The notes under the pieces are model-generated. The model was not told the origin of the DNA, did no database searches, and saw only the letters and a list, made by a program, of their open reading frames with translations. The translations under genes were made by a program, and so were the position numbers. Positions 17,067-25,915 of a stretch of 64,000 nt of DNA are shown piece after piece; positions within the stretch are counted from its first letter, which is position 1; each line of letters opens with the position of its first letter. This DNA is from JADGHX01 sp963837755 (GTDB lineage Bacteria > Pseudomonadota > Gammaproteobacteria > Steroidobacterales > Steroidobacteraceae), in assembly GCA_963837755.1 (NCBI GenBank), contig CAWIOP010000003.1, forward strand, positions 868,001-932,000, given 5' to 3'.

Positions 17067-17579
17067 ATGAAGATCGCAGCATGCATCGTCACAGGTCTGC
17101 TCATCGCCTGCAGTTCAAGCGTGTCTCACGCGCAAGTTCCAGGCGTCATAGGCACCTGGAAGCTCAATGTCGAGGCGTCGAGGTTCCCGGGGCCCGCGCC
17201 CCAAACGCACGTGCGCAGCTATCGCCTTGCCGACGACGGTGTACTGATCGGGGTCGCTGTCATTGTCGACGCCCAGGGCCGCCCGAGTTTCCTGCAGTTT
17301 GCGGCAAAGCTCGACGGCAAGGACTATCCGGAATTCAACACGGAAAGCGCAGCGAAGTATCTGAGCGACGGAACGGTGCCGCCGCGGACGTATGCGGAGA
17401 TACTCACCAGCGACCCCCTCAAGGTGAAATGGGTCGACAAAGTCGGCGGCAAGCTGCTTTTTTCCGGAGAGAAGTGGATATCCATCGACGGAAAGAAACT
17501 ATCGTTCACCGTGGATACGAAGAATGAGCAGGGCAAAGACGTTCAATACTTGTACGTCTTCGACCGCACGGGACCCTAG
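17067..17579 (+). CDS. Secreted protein of unknown function
   Basis: A 170-residue protein with a Sec signal peptide (hydrophobic core to about residue 22, cleavage after SHA). The mature part begins with GTWKLNVEASRFPGPAP, a pattern seen in a lipocalin-like family of exported proteins in Proteobacteria and Acidobacteria, and continues as predicted beta strands (LADDGVLIGVAVIVD, KWISIDGKKLSFTVD). No catalytic motif is evident. AGGGAGAAAGCC precedes the start. Probably periplasmic, possibly a small-ligand binder. Confidence 0.75.
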   Translation: MKIAACIVTGLLIACSSSVSHAQVPGVIGTWKLNVEASRFPGPAPQTHVRSYRLADDGVLIGVAVIVDAQGRPSFLQFAAKLDGKDYPEFNTESAAKYLSDGTVPPRTYAEILTSDPLKVKWVDKVGGKLLFSGEKWISIDGKKLSFTVDTKNEQGKDVQYLYVFDRTGP

Positions 17580-17741
17580 AAGCCTGCCGGTCGATCGCAT
17601 CGACTCGAGCTAATCGAAATCTAACGGCTGCGGGCACACCCGCGACGCCCGTAGTGGCTGCACCCTCCCTGCGCCTGCGCCGGCTTCGCTATATTATGGC
17701 GCGCCATTTCTCATGCGACCCGCAGCACTCGAGGATTTCGA

Positions 17742-18998
17742 ATGACGGAGAACGATCGATCGGCAAAGCCTGAGGTTTCGAGTCTGACCACCTTGACCGA
17801 AACGGTCGAGGCCCGCGGTGCCGCTTTTCCGATTCACGGCGTGTACGAGCCCTCATACCGTCCCGTGGTCGATGCGTTCATGGAGAACTACCGCATCGAG
17901 GACGAAACCGGCTCAGCCTGTTCCGTGATGAAAAACGGGAGGACCGTCGTCGACATCTGGGGAGGCTTTGCCAACCGCGAGCGCACCCGGCCCTGGGAGA
18001 AGCACTCCACCGTCTGCATGATGTCTGTCGCCAAGGGCATCACGACCATCGCGTTCAACATGCTCGTCGATCGCGGTCTCATCGACGTGGATGCGCCCGT
18101 CGCGCACTATTGGCCGGAGTTTGCGCAGAACGGTAAAGCCAACATCAAGGTTCGCTGGCTGCTCGATCATACGGCGGCCATTCCCGTTCTCACGACCAAT
18201 CCGCTGTGGCCCGGCGCCATGTTCGACCGTGAGGCTTACGTGGAAGCGCTCGCTCAGCAGGTGCCACTCTGGGAGCCCGGCACGAAGGCGGCATACCACG
18301 TGCACAACATGGGATACCTCCTGGGCGAAGTGATGAAGCGCGTGTGTGGCAAGTCGGTCAGCCCGTTCGTTCGCGACGAGATCACCGCTCCGCTCGGCGC
18401 GGAATACAACATCGGACGTCTGAGTGCCGAGGAGATCGAGCGCGTCGTGGAGGTGATGCCCAACACGGAAGCGCGGCTCTTTGCGGCGAAGGACGTTGTG
18501 ATTCCAAAAGATGCGCCATGGGACGGCACCACGCTGCGTCCGCTGGCCTTCCGTCAGAATCCGATTGAACCGTGGTATGTCACCTTGAATTCGGCTGTAT
18601 GGAAGAGCGCCGAGATTGCGAGCGGAAACGGTCACGGCAACGCGCGCGGTGTTGCGCGCATCTATGGCGCACTGGCCAATGGGGGAGAGCTTGCAGGTGT
18701 GCGCCTGATGTCCAAAGCGGGCATCGAAGCAATGATCACCGAGCAGCACAACCAGACCGAGCTGATGCAGGAGCGGCCCTATCATCAGGCGCTCGGTGTT
18801 CTGTTGAACACGCCCGCGGCCGTGTACATGGGCCCCAATCGACGGTCGTTCGGCCATCACGGCATCGGCGGATCGATCGGTTTTGCCGACCTCGATGCCG
18901 GTATCGGTTTTGGCTACGCCGTCAACAAAATGCATGCGGTAGGGGACAATGGTCCTCGTGCGCGGCGTCTTATCGATGCGCTGTTTTTCATTGGCTGA
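17742..18998 (+). CDS. Serine hydrolase of the class C beta-lactamase/esterase (EstB) family
   Basis: A 418-residue protein with the beta-lactamase fold: nucleophile motif SVAK (S-x-x-K, near residue 92), a second-motif region around YHVHNMGYLLGE and the late HHGIGGSIGFADL replacing the KTG box, as in carboxylesterases and PBP-like hydrolases. No signal peptide, so probably cytoplasmic. EstB-like enzymes hydrolyse ester substrates rather than beta-lactams. It is monocistronic. Its stop codon lies at the edge of an R2 repeat hairpin, which may act as its terminator. Confidence 0.88.
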   Translation: MTENDRSAKPEVSSLTTLTETVEARGAAFPIHGVYEPSYRPVVDAFMENYRIEDETGSACSVMKNGRTVVDIWGGFANRERTRPWEKHSTVCMMSVAKGITTIAFNMLVDRGLIDVDAPVAHYWPEFAQNGKANIKVRWLLDHTAAIPVLTTNPLWPGAMFDREAYVEALAQQVPLWEPGTKAAYHVHNMGYLLGEVMKRVCGKSVSPFVRDEITAPLGAEYNIGRLSAEEIERVVEVMPNTEARLFAAKDVVIPKDAPWDGTTLRPLAFRQNPIEPWYVTLNSAVWKSAEIASGNGHGNARGVARIYGALANGGELAGVRLMSKAGIEAMITEQHNQTELMQERPYHQALGVLLNTPAAVYMGPNRRSFGHHGIGGSIGFADLDAGIGFGYAVNKMHAVGDNGPRARRLIDALFFIG

Positions 18999-19047
18999 AG
19001 TGCTGCCGCTGCCTCGGTGCCGGATGCGTGCCGATCCGGCGCTGAGG
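18996..19047. repeat. Dispersed repeat R2, 3' half only (copy 4)
   Basis: Starts inside the hydrolase stop codon and contains the hairpin CCTCGGTGCCGGAT-n8-ATCCGGCGCTGAGG with G-T pairs. Probably ends the hydrolase transcript. Confidence 0.65.
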
Positions 19048-19180
19048 TTGTCGTGGCATATCTGTTTCGGTCGGCTGCTCGTATAAAGATACGAGAGCGA
19101 TCGCTTTTAGCTTTGCGTAAGATCGCGCCCATCTCGCGAGGAGGAATCTCGCTTCCTTTCTGAGAAGACAAGGAGAGCAC

Positions 19181-19348
19181 ATGATCAAACGTGAAGCATC
19201 GTCGCAAACTACCGTTTTGCCGTTGACGGCGCCTTCAGTCCGTGCTGAAATTCACTCAACCTCCCGGCCTGACCTGTCCGACAAGAACGGACTAGCGACC
19301 GGGCGCAAAAACCGCTGCAAGGCGGTTTTTGCATATCTGGGTGTCTGA
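19181..19348 (+). CDS. 55-residue leader-like ORF before a NYN gene
   Basis: A small frame starting MIKREASSQT with an excellent ribosome site (AAGGAG, seven bases upstream). Its last codons run through a perfect terminator hairpin (19305-19332) and it ends three bases before the GTG of the truncated NYN gene. It is basic (GRKNRCKAVF near the end) and has no recognised domain. It could be a leader peptide or just chance; the strong ribosome site argues for translation. Confidence 0.4.
   Translation: MIKREASSQTTVLPLTAPSVRAEIHSTSRPDLSDKNGLATGRKNRCKAVFAYLGV
19305..19332. terminator. Perfect hairpin with T-run
   Basis: GCAAAAACCGC / GCGGTTTTTGC, 11-bp stem, loop TGCAAG. The A and T tracts make it usable in both directions. 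It sits directly before the NYN start, inside the small ORF. Confidence 0.65.
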
Positions 19349-19351
19349 CTC

Positions 19352-19720
19352 GTGCGGCCGGAAAACGAAGGCGCGCTTCGCACCCGCGTCTACGTTGATG
19401 GATACAACCTTTACTACGGCTGTCTGAAGAACACCGCGGATAAATGGCTGGATCTGCGGGCGCTGGTCGAGCGCGTTCTTGCCAACGTCCCTTACGAGCG
19501 AAGCGGCGAGCCGGTCAGCTATGAGTTTTGCGCACCGGCCATCAAGTACTTCACTGCTCCGATTCTGAGCTCTTTCGCAAGATCGGAAGACTCAGTCGCC
19601 TGCCCTGTTGTGTGTGATTCTCGGGGCGCTGGCAACCTCCGCTCCTTGTCGCACAATTTCCGAATCAAGGATCCGATTCACCAGGCCGCGAACCCGTCAA
19701 CGAACGACCATGAAAGCTGA
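19352..19720 (+). pseudogene. NYN-domain gene, 3'-truncated
   Basis: The first 75 codons are a NYN domain (RVYVDGYNLYYGCL, KWLDLRALVERVL, AIKYFTAPI); the family is normally about 220-240 residues. After FTAPILSSFA the sequence no longer resembles the family and runs on until it overlaps the start of the nuclease gene. The metal-binding acids of the C-terminal half are lost, so it should be inactive. GTG start. It is distinct from the intact NYN gene at 8.6 kb. Confidence 0.7.
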
Positions 19721-20852
19721 CGCCAAACCCACGCGGCGGCGACGCAACCCGCCGCAGAAAGCCCCATCGCGAGCAGTGCCTGGCGAAGGAGTGCCGGGTA
19801 CCTATCCCGCGCTTCTCGCGGACCTGAAGCAGCGCATCCGGAGTGCTCGGCTGCAAGCATCGCTGTCGGTGAATCGGGAGCTCGTACTCTTGTATTGGAA
19901 CATTGGGCGCGAAATTCTCGTTCGTCAGCAGAGCGAAGGATGGGGCGCAAAGGTCACCGACCGTCTGGCCGCGGACCTGCGACGCGCGTTTCCGGAGTTG
20001 ACGGGATTCTCGGCCCGCAACCTCCGATATATGCGCACTTTCGCGGCAGTCTGGCCCGATGAGCCAATTGGGCAGCAGGTTGCTGCCCAATTGCCGTGGG
20101 GCCACATCATGCTTCTGCTCGACGCGGTCAGTTCGCCCGAGGAGCGCGAATGGTACGCACGGCAGGCCATTCAGAACGGCTGGAGCCGCAACGTGCTCGC
20201 CCACCAGATCGACGGCGGCTTGTTCAATCGGCAAGGCGGCGCGCTCACGAACTTCGATCGCACCCTGCCTGCGGAGCAGTCGGAGCTCGCGCAACAGCTC
20301 ATCAAAGACCCTTACAACTTCGACTTCCTCTCGCTCTCAACCGAAGCCAAGGAGCGAGCCATCGAGCGAGGCATGATCCAGCAGGTGCAGTCTCTTATCC
20401 TCGAGCTCGGAAAGGGCTTCGCCTTCGTCGGCAGCCAGTACCCGCTCGAGGTGGGCGGGCAGGACTACTACCTTGATTTGCTGTTCTACCACTACCGCCT
20501 GCGATGTTTCGTCGTCTTCGAGTTGAAGGTGGAAGCATTCAAACCGGAGTTCGCCGGCAAGATGAACTTCTACCTGTCGGCAATCGATGATCTGCTTCGG
20601 CACCCGGAAGACCGGCCTTCGATCGGAATCATCCTGTGCAAGGATCGGAACGAGGTGGTCGTGGAGTACGCGTTGAGAGACAGCGGCAAGCCGATGGGCG
20701 TCGCGCAGTACCGAATGTCTACCGCGCTCCCGGAGAGGCTGAAGGACGACCTGCCATCGCCAGAGGACCTTGCCGGCGTCGTCACCGCCGCGCGCGAGGC
20801 CCTATTCAGTTCGCGGCCAATCTGGACGCGCGGTGCAGCCGTCGCTGAGTGA
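19710..20852 (+). CDS. YhcG/DUF1016-type PDDEXK nuclease
   Basis: A 380-residue protein with an N-terminal DUF1016 helical domain (LLYWNIGREILVRQ, LRYMRTFAAVWP, LPWGHIMLLLD) and a C-terminal PDDEXK nuclease domain: the acid and lysine of DYYLDLLFYHYRLRCFVVFELK form the D-x(n)-ExK core. Family length is 340-380, so it is complete. YhcG proteins occur in mobile regions, often beside restriction-modification or toxin genes; some are proposed homing or defence nucleases. The basic N-terminal tail (PTRRRRNPPQKAP) may bind DNA. It follows the truncated NYN gene, overlapping its frame. Confidence 0.9.
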   Translation: MKADAKPTRRRRNPPQKAPSRAVPGEGVPGTYPALLADLKQRIRSARLQASLSVNRELVLLYWNIGREILVRQQSEGWGAKVTDRLAADLRRAFPELTGFSARNLRYMRTFAAVWPDEPIGQQVAAQLPWGHIMLLLDAVSSPEEREWYARQAIQNGWSRNVLAHQIDGGLFNRQGGALTNFDRTLPAEQSELAQQLIKDPYNFDFLSLSTEAKERAIERGMIQQVQSLILELGKGFAFVGSQYPLEVGGQDYYLDLLFYHYRLRCFVVFELKVEAFKPEFAGKMNFYLSAIDDLLRHPEDRPSIGIILCKDRNEVVVEYALRDSGKPMGVAQYRMSTALPERLKDDLPSPEDLAGVVTAAREALFSSRPIWTRGAAVAE

Positions 20853-21063
20853 TCGGACCCCGTGCTCGTTCACGATTCCTCCGGTCCGTCTTGCACCAAG
20901 CGGAAGTAATCCCTATCTGCGCAGGAACCTGCGCCCGCAGGCGGTTAATCCTGAGAAGAAGCTTGCGAAGTATTGTCGGCAACCATTCTTATAACGCCGC
21001 ACGGTGCCCTGATGCCGCCCGCAGGCCCGCAACGAAGATCACGCAAAACGCACAGGAGAGTCC

Positions 21064-21839
21064 ATGACGCGCCCGCTCGCCTTTATTTGCGCGACGTTTG
21101 CCCTGTTCCTCGCACTACCTGTCCGCGCCGACGCCGAGCTCGACGGCTTCGCCCGCGATGTCGAGCGCGGTGCCGACCGGAGCCAACGCGCCGGACGCGC
21201 CAGTTCCCGTTGCAGACGCGGCCGCGCCTGGACTTGCGATGCCGGCGTTCCTCGGCGTGCATCCGGTCACCGGCAAAACCGTGAAGGCGGCTGGTAGCGC
21301 GAAAATGGTGGCGACGAAAGTTTTGACCGGAGCGATCGCCCCGGGCAAGTCCGCGGCGATCACTCTCGACGAAGCCCGCCGCCGCCTCGCACGCTCGGCC
21401 GCGTGGGATGGCGTCGCGAACATCTCGGCGACCTACGGCTACTACGTCGACGATTCCGACGCGGCGGGCTGGGCCGGCGTCATGGCGGCGAAGGGTTTCA
21501 AGCAGACGCCCTTCCAGGGCTATCACCTCGGCCGCGACCGGCTCATCGCGGCGCGCGTGCGGGGCAAGGGTCCGGAAAAGCAGGCCGGCATTTCATATCA
21601 CTGGCTCATGCAGCCCGTGGTGCTGGTTTCCGACGACGGCCGCTCCGCGACGGGCCGCTTCCGGTTGTTCCAGCCACGCACGGGCAAGACGGTCGGCAAG
21701 GCCGGTGATTTTTTCGCGGCCGCGTTCCCGAGCTTCATCAGCCGGATTGCGTGCCCTGCGCGCTGCATCCCGAGTTGCGCCTCGACCGCAACGGCTACCA
21801 GGAGCCGCCGGACGCGCCGGCTGCGAACAGATCACCCTG
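21064..21839 (+). pseudogene. Exported SnoaL/NTF2-like protein, frameshifted
   Basis: The first frame gives a good signal peptide (MTRPLAFICATFALFLALPVR-type, cleavage after RADA) and a few mature residues. The body is in another frame: AAWDGVANISATYGYYVDD, YHWLMQPVVLVSDDGRSATGRFR, typical of large SnoaL-like proteins. A second shift near 21715 moves the end (CVPCALHPELRLDRNGY) into a third frame. Two one-base events plus missing central sequence make it non-functional as read. AGGAGAGTCC precedes the start. Confidence 0.65.
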
Positions 21840-22034
21840 ATACCGAGATGCTATTTGGCGCGAGCCCATTCGGCACTTTGATGGTATTGCTCGAGCGAGC
21901 CCGCCCAGAGGGCGCCGTAGCCTCTATGTTCAGTCGGCAACTGGCGACGGCGCGCCAGCGAGGCGGGGTCGCTGTACAGTGTCGCGGTGACCTGCGCCTT
22001 CGCAGCGCCTGAGTGCGGAAAAGCGGACAAATCG

Positions 22035-23105
22035 ATGAGCGACGTCTGGGCAAAGCTCGAAGGACATGCGGTCAACGGCGCGTTTCCTTTGCTTCGTTAT
22101 CTGGGTCGCTCGAATCACAGTGTCGTTTTCCTCACGGAGTCTGCGAAGCTCGCGCGCCCCGAGCTGGCACTGAAACTGGTGCCCGCTGTTCCAGCACTCG
22201 CCCAACTGCAGCTCGTGCGGTGGCGAGCGTCGGCCGCCTTGATCCATCCTCGCCTCGTTCAGATCTTCGAAGCCGGCCAGTGCCGGATTGGCGACCGAAA
22301 CTTCTTATATGTCGTGACGGATTACGCGGACCAGAATCTTGCGCAGCTTCTCGAGCGGCGTGCGCTCACGGAAGATGAAACACGGGAAATGCTGGCGCCG
22401 GTGCTCGACGCGCTGGCATTTCTGCATGAGAAGAAGCTCGTGCAGGGACGGTTGAAGCCGTCGAATGTCCTCGTGGTGGGGGACCAGCTCAGGCTCGCGA
22501 GCGACACGATTCGTCCTTTCAGCGAGACAGGTCGCACGAGTCGTGTGACGTCTGCGTACACGCCGCCGGAAGCGTGCGATGGCACCCGGACGGCGGCCAG
22601 TGATGTGTGGGCGCTCGGCGTTACGCTGTGTGAGGCGCTTACCCGACAGCAACCGTCGGGCCTGCACGAGGGCGAAATTGTGTTGCCTCCGGAGTTGTCT
22701 CCGGTGTTTCGCGGTGTCGTCGCACGATGCGTGAACCGTCGGGCGCGCAGCCGGCCAACGGTGAACGAGTTGCAGGTGTGGTCGCGTGGAGCGCAGTGGG
22801 TGGCCTCGCTGTCCGCGTCGGGATCGCACGCGGCAATTCCTGATGCAGCGTCGCGTGAACACACGTTGGAAGTGATTGACGATTCGGGGCACGAGTCGCC
22901 GATTCATGCGAGTGGTGGCGCGCGTAACTCTACGGAGAGGCGCTGGATGGGGCTCGTGCTCGCGGTGATCCTCGGAGCGCTCGCCTTGTTCGTGCTGGGC
23001 TGGGCGGCAATTCGGTCATCTGGAGCCGGGGACTTATGGGGTGGCGCGCCGTCTGATCGAGCGTCAACGCCGTACAACGACATACGTTCTGCACGCCGAT
23101 TCTAG
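22035..23105 (+). CDS. Protein kinase-like protein, predicted pseudokinase with C-terminal membrane helix
   Basis: A 356-residue protein with a kinase fold: the ATP lysine is kept (LALKLV, K47), as are the hinge (VVTDYADQNLAQLL) and APE-like (YTPPEA) segments plus DVWALGVTLCEAL. The catalytic loop reads VQGRLKPSN, so HRD has become QGR and the catalytic Asp is absent. Where DFG should be, the sequence reads LASDT. It therefore should not phosphorylate. A transmembrane helix lies at about 304-325 with a short exterior tail. Kinase-like proteins with such changes act as scaffolds or sensors; that is inference. Start at 22035 is chosen because the kinase fold begins at once. Confidence 0.8.
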   Translation: MSDVWAKLEGHAVNGAFPLLRYLGRSNHSVVFLTESAKLARPELALKLVPAVPALAQLQLVRWRASAALIHPRLVQIFEAGQCRIGDRNFLYVVTDYADQNLAQLLERRALTEDETREMLAPVLDALAFLHEKKLVQGRLKPSNVLVVGDQLRLASDTIRPFSETGRTSRVTSAYTPPEACDGTRTAASDVWALGVTLCEALTRQQPSGLHEGEIVLPPELSPVFRGVVARCVNRRARSRPTVNELQVWSRGAQWVASLSASGSHAAIPDAASREHTLEVIDDSGHESPIHASGGARNSTERRWMGLVLAVILGALALFVLGWAAIRSSGAGDLWGGAPSDRASTPYNDIRSARRF

Positions 23106-23310
23106 CTTCCCGGAAGGCGCAACCTCATCAGAAGTCGGGTACGCATGCAGAGATCTCCGGATAAGGAGTAGAGGGCCCACGCTCCGCCCTCGGACGGGGA
23201 TCGAGCACATCCCAATTTGAGAAGACGAGTGGGCGAGGCAGATCCTCCAATTGGCATTTTTGGCCTTCATCGCGTTTGAGCTTGGCAACCGTCATCGCTA
23301 GTGTGTCCGG

Positions 23311-23883
23311 GTGCCCAACTCCCTGGAAACGTGGTTCCGATGCGAAATCCTCGCTCACGAAGCCGCGCTCGTGCGCTTCCTCTCCCACAAGCTGTCCAAC
23401 CCTGCGGACGTGCAGGACATCCGCCACGACATCTACGTCCGCATACTCGAAGCAGCCGAGCGCGAGCCGCCCGCAAACCCCAAAGCCTTTCTGTTCAGCG
23501 TCGCGCGCCACATCCTGATTGATCGCGCTCGCCGCAATAACATCGTGGCGATCGATCTGTTGGAGGATCTCGACGCGCTGAACGTCCTCATAGAAGAGGG
23601 GACTCCCGAGCGCCGCGAGATGGGCAGGCAGCAGCTTCAGAAGCTGTCACTCCTGATCCAGCGCCTGCCGGCCCGATGCCGCGATGTCGTGTGGATGAGG
23701 CGCGTGGAAGACCTCCCGCAAAAAGTCATTGCGCGACGACTGGGGATTGCAGAAGCCACCGTGGAGAAGCATCTGGTGCGCGGAATCCGCATGCTCGCCG
23801 ACGCGCTTTATGGAGCCGAACAAAGCAACGCGCGCACCGCCCAGCGCCGGGCCACAGCGACTGAGCCGCGCCATGGAGACTGA
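23311..23883 (+). CDS. ECF-type RNA polymerase sigma factor (FecI-like)
   Basis: A 190-residue sigma factor with region 2 (VQDIRHDIYVRIL, PKAFLFSVARHILIDRARR) and region 4 (LPARCRDVVWMRRVEDLPQKVIA followed by an HTH, ATVEKHLVRGIRML). The start is GTG. It directly precedes a FecR-type anti-sigma regulator, with the stop overlapping possible starts of that gene, and then an STN-domain protein: the order of iron/ligand-responsive surface signalling. Targets outside the cluster are unknown. Confidence 0.92.
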   Translation: MPNSLETWFRCEILAHEAALVRFLSHKLSNPADVQDIRHDIYVRILEAAEREPPANPKAFLFSVARHILIDRARRNNIVAIDLLEDLDALNVLIEEGTPERREMGRQQLQKLSLLIQRLPARCRDVVWMRRVEDLPQKVIARRLGIAEATVEKHLVRGIRMLADALYGAEQSNARTAQRRATATEPRHGD

Positions 23884-23887
23884 GCCG

Positions 23888-24884
23888 ATGGAGACGCGGG
23901 AAGAGATCGAGCAAACGGCGGCCGCGTGGATCGCGCAACGTGACAGCGGCGCATGGACGGAAGCGGACGCGGCTTCCCTTCAGGAATGGCTTGGGCAATC
24001 CGTTGGACACCGCGTCGCTTACTACAGGCTCAACAGCGCCTGGACTGAGGCAGCGCGGGTCCCAGCCCTCGCTGCCACCGCCACGGCAAGCGCGCCAAGA
24101 CAAAGACCGGCCCGTCGCCTCGCCGTCCTCGCCATCGCCGCGAGCGTACTGATCCTGCTCGCCGGGACGTTCGTGGCGTTCAAAGACGAGATGTTCCACA
24201 CTCATCGCTTCACGACTGCCATCGGCGAACTTCAGATCATCCCGATGTCCGACGGCTCACACGTCACGCTCAACACCGACAGTGAGATCGGCATTTCACT
24301 CAACGATCGGGAGCGAGTCGTCGAGATCGATCGTGGCGAAGCGTTCTTCGAAGTCGCTCACGACCCACGCCGTCCCTTCATCGTCAGAGCCGGCGCGCGC
24401 CGCGTGATCGCTGTGGGAACCCAGTTCTCCGTGCGACGAGAGCGCGGCGACCTTCGCGTCATCGTCACTGAAGGAACTGTTCGATACGAAAGTCACGCGC
24501 GCGACACGCCGCCGTCTGCGGGGGCCGCTTCTGCCAGTGATGTCGTTCTGCTCCCGGCCGGCAGCATTGCGCGAGCTGAAGGCGACGGCGTTCAGGTGCG
24601 GCAACTGCCGGTCACTGAGGCCGAACGGAACCTCACCTGGCGTAACGGCTTCCTTACGTTCCGCGACACACCTCTTGCGGATGCAGTCGCCGAGTTCAAC
24701 CGCTACAACACCCGCAAGATCGTCATCGAAGATCCAACCATTGCCACGCTCGAAGTAGGTGGCGCTCTTTCGTTCCAACAACGTCGACCCTTTCGTCCGC
24801 CTGCTCGAACGGGGTTTTGCGATCAAGGCTGACGTTCAAGCGGACCGAATCGTGCTGACCGCTTCACCCCGCCGCGATCGGTGA
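23888..24884 (+). pseudogene. FecR-type anti-sigma regulator with a one-base frameshift near its end
   Basis: Reads as a normal FecR protein: DUF4880 cytoplasmic part (WIAQRDSGAWTEADAASLQEWL), a membrane helix (LAVLAIAASVLILLAGTFVA), the FecR periplasmic domain (DRGEAFFEVAHDPRRPF) and DUF4974 (FRDTPLADAVAEFNRYNTRKI). At about 24769 one extra C (GGCGCTCTTTCG) shifts the frame; ignoring it restores AFRSNNVDPFVRLLERGF and a stop at 24882-24884. As written the protein loses its last 35 residues. This may be a sequencing error or real. ATG 23873 is an alternative start. Confidence 0.8.
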
Positions 24885-24889
24885 GCTCA

Positions 24890-25876
24890 ATGAAACGACA
24901 TTGCGTAATTCTCGCGTTCGTCGGCATGATCTGCGCTGCCGCGCTCGCAGTCGCGGAAACGCCCCTCGAAATTACGAGGGCCGTCAATGTTCCGGCGGGC
25001 GACCTGATGGATGCCCTCGAGTCCCTCGCAAGGCAATGCGGCGTCGATGTCATATATCCGGGCGGTCTGCTCAAAGGGCGGAAGACCCAAGGCGTCAATG
25101 GCACACTCGAACCCGTGGACGCGTTCAAGAGGTTGCTCGAGGGCGCGCCTCTCGTGCTCAGCGAGGAGGGCGGCGCACTGCTGATCACACAAGCCGCAAG
25201 GGCTCCCCAGCGGACGACTGCGCAGAGTCCCGCGGATCCGCTCCCCGAAGTGCAGATCGAGGCATGGCGTGAAACGGCCGAAGCGGCCGATCCGAACGAC
25301 CAGGCGATACAGACGGCGCGGTCGATATCCGCGAAGTGGGCGCGCCATAGGCTCTATATCAATCTTGCGGGCTGCCACCTGAGCCTGAACGAACCCGACT
25401 CATGCGATGGCCTGCGCAACGACATCAAGTCCATTCTGCTGCAGCTCGGCGCGCGCGATCTGGAAGTCACGAATACGCAGGTGACCTTTTCCGTGCTCGT
25501 GCCGGCCGCGAGTGCCGACCAGCCCGCGACCAATTCGCAGATCGTGGCCGCGCGCTGGGACAAGGTGACTCTCGAGGCCGACTCGATCCACTGGTACAGC
25601 AAGGGCGTGAGTGGGGCGCTCCTGCCACAACTGAGCTCGCGCATCCTGCCTCTATTCACCACGCGGAATCTCATGCAGTCGAGCTGTTGCGTGAGCGTGG
25701 AGGTCTTGCGACCCGTTTCCGACCGGCTCTCGTCGGGGTCGCTGCAGTCTATGGGCGGAGGGCCCCCGAAGCCGACCCCTAACCTGCCACGTAAGTCATT
25801 GTTCACGCGGCATTCCGTCGCCGATGGTCGTTGCAGTTACCCGCAAATCATCGTGGCGAGGGGCGTCTCCCTATAG
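24890..25876 (+). CDS. STN-domain periplasmic protein without a TonB barrel
   Basis: Signal peptide (to about residue 22, ALAVAE), then a secretin/TonB short N-terminal domain (ITRAVNVPAGDLMDALESLARQCGVDVIY ... GTLEPVDAFKRLLEGAPL, about 25-90). In FecI/FecR systems this domain belongs to a TonB-dependent receptor; here it is followed by a roughly 150-residue unknown region (PEVQIEAW..., WARHRLYINLAGCHLSLNEPDSC) with two Cys pairs and no plug or barrel. The last 35 residues read through an island junction repeat, so the natural C-terminus is lost. It sits five bases after the FecR stop. Confidence 0.7.
   Translation: MKRHCVILAFVGMICAAALAVAETPLEITRAVNVPAGDLMDALESLARQCGVDVIYPGGLLKGRKTQGVNGTLEPVDAFKRLLEGAPLVLSEEGGALLITQAARAPQRTTAQSPADPLPEVQIEAWRETAEAADPNDQAIQTARSISAKWARHRLYINLAGCHLSLNEPDSCDGLRNDIKSILLQLGARDLEVTNTQVTFSVLVPAASADQPATNSQIVAARWDKVTLEADSIHWYSKGVSGALLPQLSSRILPLFTTRNLMQSSCCVSVEVLRPVSDRLSSGSLQSMGGGPPKPTPNLPRKSLFTRHSVADGRCSYPQIIVARGVSL
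25778..25850. mobile_element. Degenerate island junction 1
   Basis: CTAACCTG-n3-CGTAAGTCATTGTTCAC followed by GCATTCC-TCGCCGA and GTTACCC at 25836 match the island end at junction 2. The tRNA-derived core is no longer recognisable. It forms the 3' end of the STN gene. Confidence 0.6.
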
Positions 25877-25904
25877 ATCGTCACCCGTAAATCCGGGTGA
25901 CGAT
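25877..25904. terminator. Bidirectional hairpin between convergent genes
   Basis: ATCGTCACCCG / CGGGTGACGAT, 11-bp perfect stem with a 6-base loop, between the ends of the STN gene and the aldehyde dehydrogenase remnant. No long T-run. Confidence 0.6.
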
Positions 25905-25915
25905 CCAGTCGCGCC

